A DNA stretch of 64,000 nt from positions 1 through 64,000 of the forward strand of contig NZ_CTEN01000002.1 of assembly GCF_001375655.1 (NCBI RefSeq), given 5' to 3'. A program made the position numbers and the translations under genes. The stretch comes from Streptococcus varani (GTDB taxonomy: Bacteria > Bacillota > Bacilli > Lactobacillales > Streptococcaceae). Positions 62,320 through 64,000 of this stretch are shown here, in pieces. Each line of letters starts with the position of its first letter. Positions within the stretch are counted from its first letter, which is position 1. The notes under the pieces were generated by a model, which was given only the letters and a program-made list of their open reading frames with translations, was not told the origin of the DNA and did not search any database.

Positions 62320-62907
62320 TTACACCATCTCTAAAATGGCATTCCAAGCTTCTTCAAATCCTTGTCTTGTTTCAGATGAAAAGACAATAAACCGATCGGT
62401 TGAGTCAAAATTTAATTTTCGTCGAATAGCAGCTTCATGCTTGTTCCACTTCCCGCGAGGAATCTTATCAGCCTTTGTGGCCACAAGGATAACAGGAATC
62501 TGATAGTACTTGAGAAATTCGTACATTTGAATATCATCAGCAGATGGATCATGACGCACATCTACCAAGCTGACTACTGCTTTCAAATTATCACGATTGG
62601 TCAGATATTCCTCGATCATTTTTCCCCATTTAGCCCGTTCGGTCTTTGAAACTTTTGCATAACCGTAACCTGGAACATCAACAAAGCGGATTTTATCGTC
62701 AATATTGTAGAAGTTCAATTGCTGGGTTTTACCAGGCTTTCCTGAGGTACGGGCTAGGTTTTTACGGCCCAATAGGGTATTGATAAAGCTAGATTTACCG
62801 ACATTGGAACGTCCTGCCAAAGCAATCTCTGGCTTATCGTCATCAGGATATTGAGCTTTTGAAACAGCACTGAGAATAATCTCAGCGTTATTGGTATTGA
62901 TTTCCAT
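62320..62907 (-). CDS. ysxC: ribosome biogenesis GTP-binding protein YsxC/EngB
   Basis: The 195-residue TRAFAC GTPase acts in 50S subunit assembly. Motifs are [12 protein letters not shown] (G1), DVPGYG (G3) and TKADK (G4), with the switch region [14 protein letters not shown]. It follows clpX by 25 bases, a conserved order in streptococci. AAGGATTCACATG spans the start region. Confidence 0.96.
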   Translation of the reverse strand: MEINTNNAEIILSAVSKAQYPDDDKPEIALAGRSNVGKSSFINTLLGRKNLARTSGKPGKTQQLNFYNIDDKIRFVDVPGYGYAKVSKTERAKWGKMIEEYLTNRDNLKAVVSLVDVRHDPSADDIQMYEFLKYYQIPVILVATKADKIPRGKWNKHEAAIRRKLNFDSTDRFIVFSSETRQGFEEAWNAILEMV

Positions 62908-62932
62908 GTGAATCCTTTCAAATTAGAAGGGC

Positions 62933-64000
62933 TTAAGCAGTTTCCAAAAGTGGTTTTTCCTTGCCATCAACTGCATCCTTTGTGATACGAACCTTCTTAA
63001 CATTTTCTTGACTAGGTACTTCGAACATGATATCCATCATGGTTTCTTCGATAATAGAACGAAGTCCACGGGCACCTGTCTTACGCTCGATAGCTTTCTT
63101 AGCAATTTCCACCAAAGCTTCTGGATCAAATTCCAAGTCCACATCATCATAAGATAAGAGAGTTTGGTACTGTTTAACGAGAGCGTTTTTCGGTTCGGTC
63201 AAAATACGCACTAAATCTTCTTCTGTTAGCTGGTTAAGGGCAGCAAATACAGGCAAGCGACCAATCAATTCAGGAATAATCCCAAATTTTTGAATATCAT
63301 CAGAAATGATATGTTGCATGTAAGAATCTTCTTCAGAAATGGCAGTGTTATTATGACCAAAACCGATGATTTTTTCACCCAAACGCTGTTTGACGATTTC
63401 TTCGATACCGTCAAAAGCTCCACCCACGATGAAGAGGATATTCTTGGTATCAATATGAATCATTTCTTGTTGTGGATGCTTGCGTCCGCCTTGCGGTGGT
63501 ACGCTGGCAACAGTTCCCTCGATGATTTTCAAAAGAGCTTGTTGGACACCCTCACCCGATACATCACGGGTAATGGAAACATTTTCACCTTTTTTCGCAA
63601 TCTTATCAATTTCATCCACATAGATGATTCCACGTTCAGCTCGGTCAATATTAAAATCAGCTGCCTGTAAGAGCTTGAGCAGGATATTTTCTACATCTTC
63701 ACCGACATAGCCAGCCTCCGTCAAAGCTGTCGCATCTGCAATTGCAAAGGGAACGTTGAGGCTCTTAGCCAAGGTTTGGGCTAAGAAAGTCTTACCGGAA
63801 CCAGTTGGACCAATCATAAGGATATTTGACTTCTGCAAATCCACATCATCTTCTCCACGTGTATCTTGGAAGTTAATGCGTTTGTAGTGGTTATAAACGG
63901 CCACAGAAAGTGCTCGCTTAGCTCTATCTTGTCCAATAACATAGTGATTGAGAATATTAAGCAACTCTTGTGGTTTTGGTGTATCTGCCAAATCAGTCAA
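62933..64000 (-). CDS. clpX: ATP-dependent Clp protease ATP-binding subunit ClpX, partial
   Basis: The AAA+ unfoldase delivers substrates to ClpP. The visible 355 residues hold Walker [16 protein letters not shown], Walker [12 protein letters not shown], sensor and pore segments, and the C-terminal [21 protein letters not shown]. The family has about 410 residues. The N-terminal zinc-binding domain lies beyond base 64000, so the true start is outside the window and the first codon here is not the real start. Confidence 0.96.
   Translation of the reverse strand: MTDLADTPKPQELLNILNHYVIGQDRAKRALSVAVYNHYKRINFQDTRGEDDVDLQKSNILMIGPTGSGKTFLAQTLAKSLNVPFAIADATALTEAGYVGEDVENILLKLLQAADFNIDRAERGIIYVDEIDKIAKKGENVSITRDVSGEGVQQALLKIIEGTVASVPPQGGRKHPQQEMIHIDTKNILFIVGGAFDGIEEIVKQRLGEKIIGFGHNNTAISEEDSYMQHIISDDIQKFGIIPELIGRLPVFAALNQLTEEDLVRILTEPKNALVKQYQTLLSYDDVDLEFDPEALVEIAKKAIERKTGARGLRSIIEETMMDIMFEVPSQENVKKVRITKDAVDGKEKPLLETA

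Noticed and set aside
1..64000. tRNA or rRNA genes
   Set aside because: No cloverleaf with conserved TTCGA-type arm or rRNA segment was recognised on either strand by eye; a tRNA scan would be decisive.

Overview
The window is a low-GC Gram-positive chromosome segment with strong Streptococcus signatures: xerS beside a dif_SL-like site, an LPxTG-anchored ecto-nucleotidase, a SatD/DUF3307 pair, CodY boxes, the prfA-prmC-sua5-glyA-pmp23-like cluster, clpX-ysxC and a BOX-like repeat. Gene content fits a viridans (mitis/sanguinis-like) streptococcus. The species cannot be fixed from this sequence alone.

Layout. 1-1190: part of an IS110-family element (minus) with a frameshifted transposase and a structured leader. 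1263-5885: a type I restriction-modification locus (PD-(D/E)XK-like nuclease, hsdS, unknown gene, hsdM) without hsdR. 6216-22420: chromosomal genes, nearly all on the plus strand: guaC, xpt, a heterodimeric ABC exporter, a cell-wall cyclic-nucleotide phosphodiesterase/nucleotidase, tautomerase, tdk, prfA, prmC, sua5, glyA, a nucleoid-associated protein, a Pmp23-like lysozyme, an SDR and a lipoprotein. 22631-29405: a small integrative element in the 3' end of guaA, bounded by an 11-bp repeat. It carries a repressor with divergent promoters, two small early genes, an origin-like region (a large nested hairpin plus 12-bp iterons), a HUH-helicase Rep resembling CRESS-DNA-virus Reps, a DUF3173 protein, a tyrosine integrase, a deleted IS1182-like copy and a degenerate nucleotidyltransferase. 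29394-37703: guaA, a GntR regulator, a frameshifted CPCC gene, ylxM-ffh, a cytoplasmic alpha-amylase, a TmrB-like ATPase, and xerS with a dif_SL-like site.

The dif-like site at 36549-36579 coincides with a switch in gene direction: plus-strand genes dominate to its left and minus-strand genes to its right. The window therefore appears to span the replication terminus. 37777-64000 (mostly minus): an ATP-grasp gene with two esterases, trmFO, lipoprotein, satD/DUF3307, topA, dprA, rnhB, rbgA, a decayed arginine operon (frameshifted argC, argJ cut by an IS remnant), an FAD oxidoreductase, an M20 amidohydrolase with a frameshifted kdgT under a perfect CodY box, rplJL with an L10 leader, mmuPM, ysxC and clpX (cut by the window edge).

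The most interesting items are the CRESS-like integrative element and its origin, the hsdR-less type I locus with its own nuclease, a family of four palindromes at gene 3' ends, the SatD promoter operator array, the IS110 leader as a possible bridge RNA, and the CodY-linked ATP-grasp/esterase operon. At least five genes are broken by single-base indels, several in homopolymer runs; these could be real decay or sequencing errors. No tRNA, rRNA or CRISPR array was recognised.
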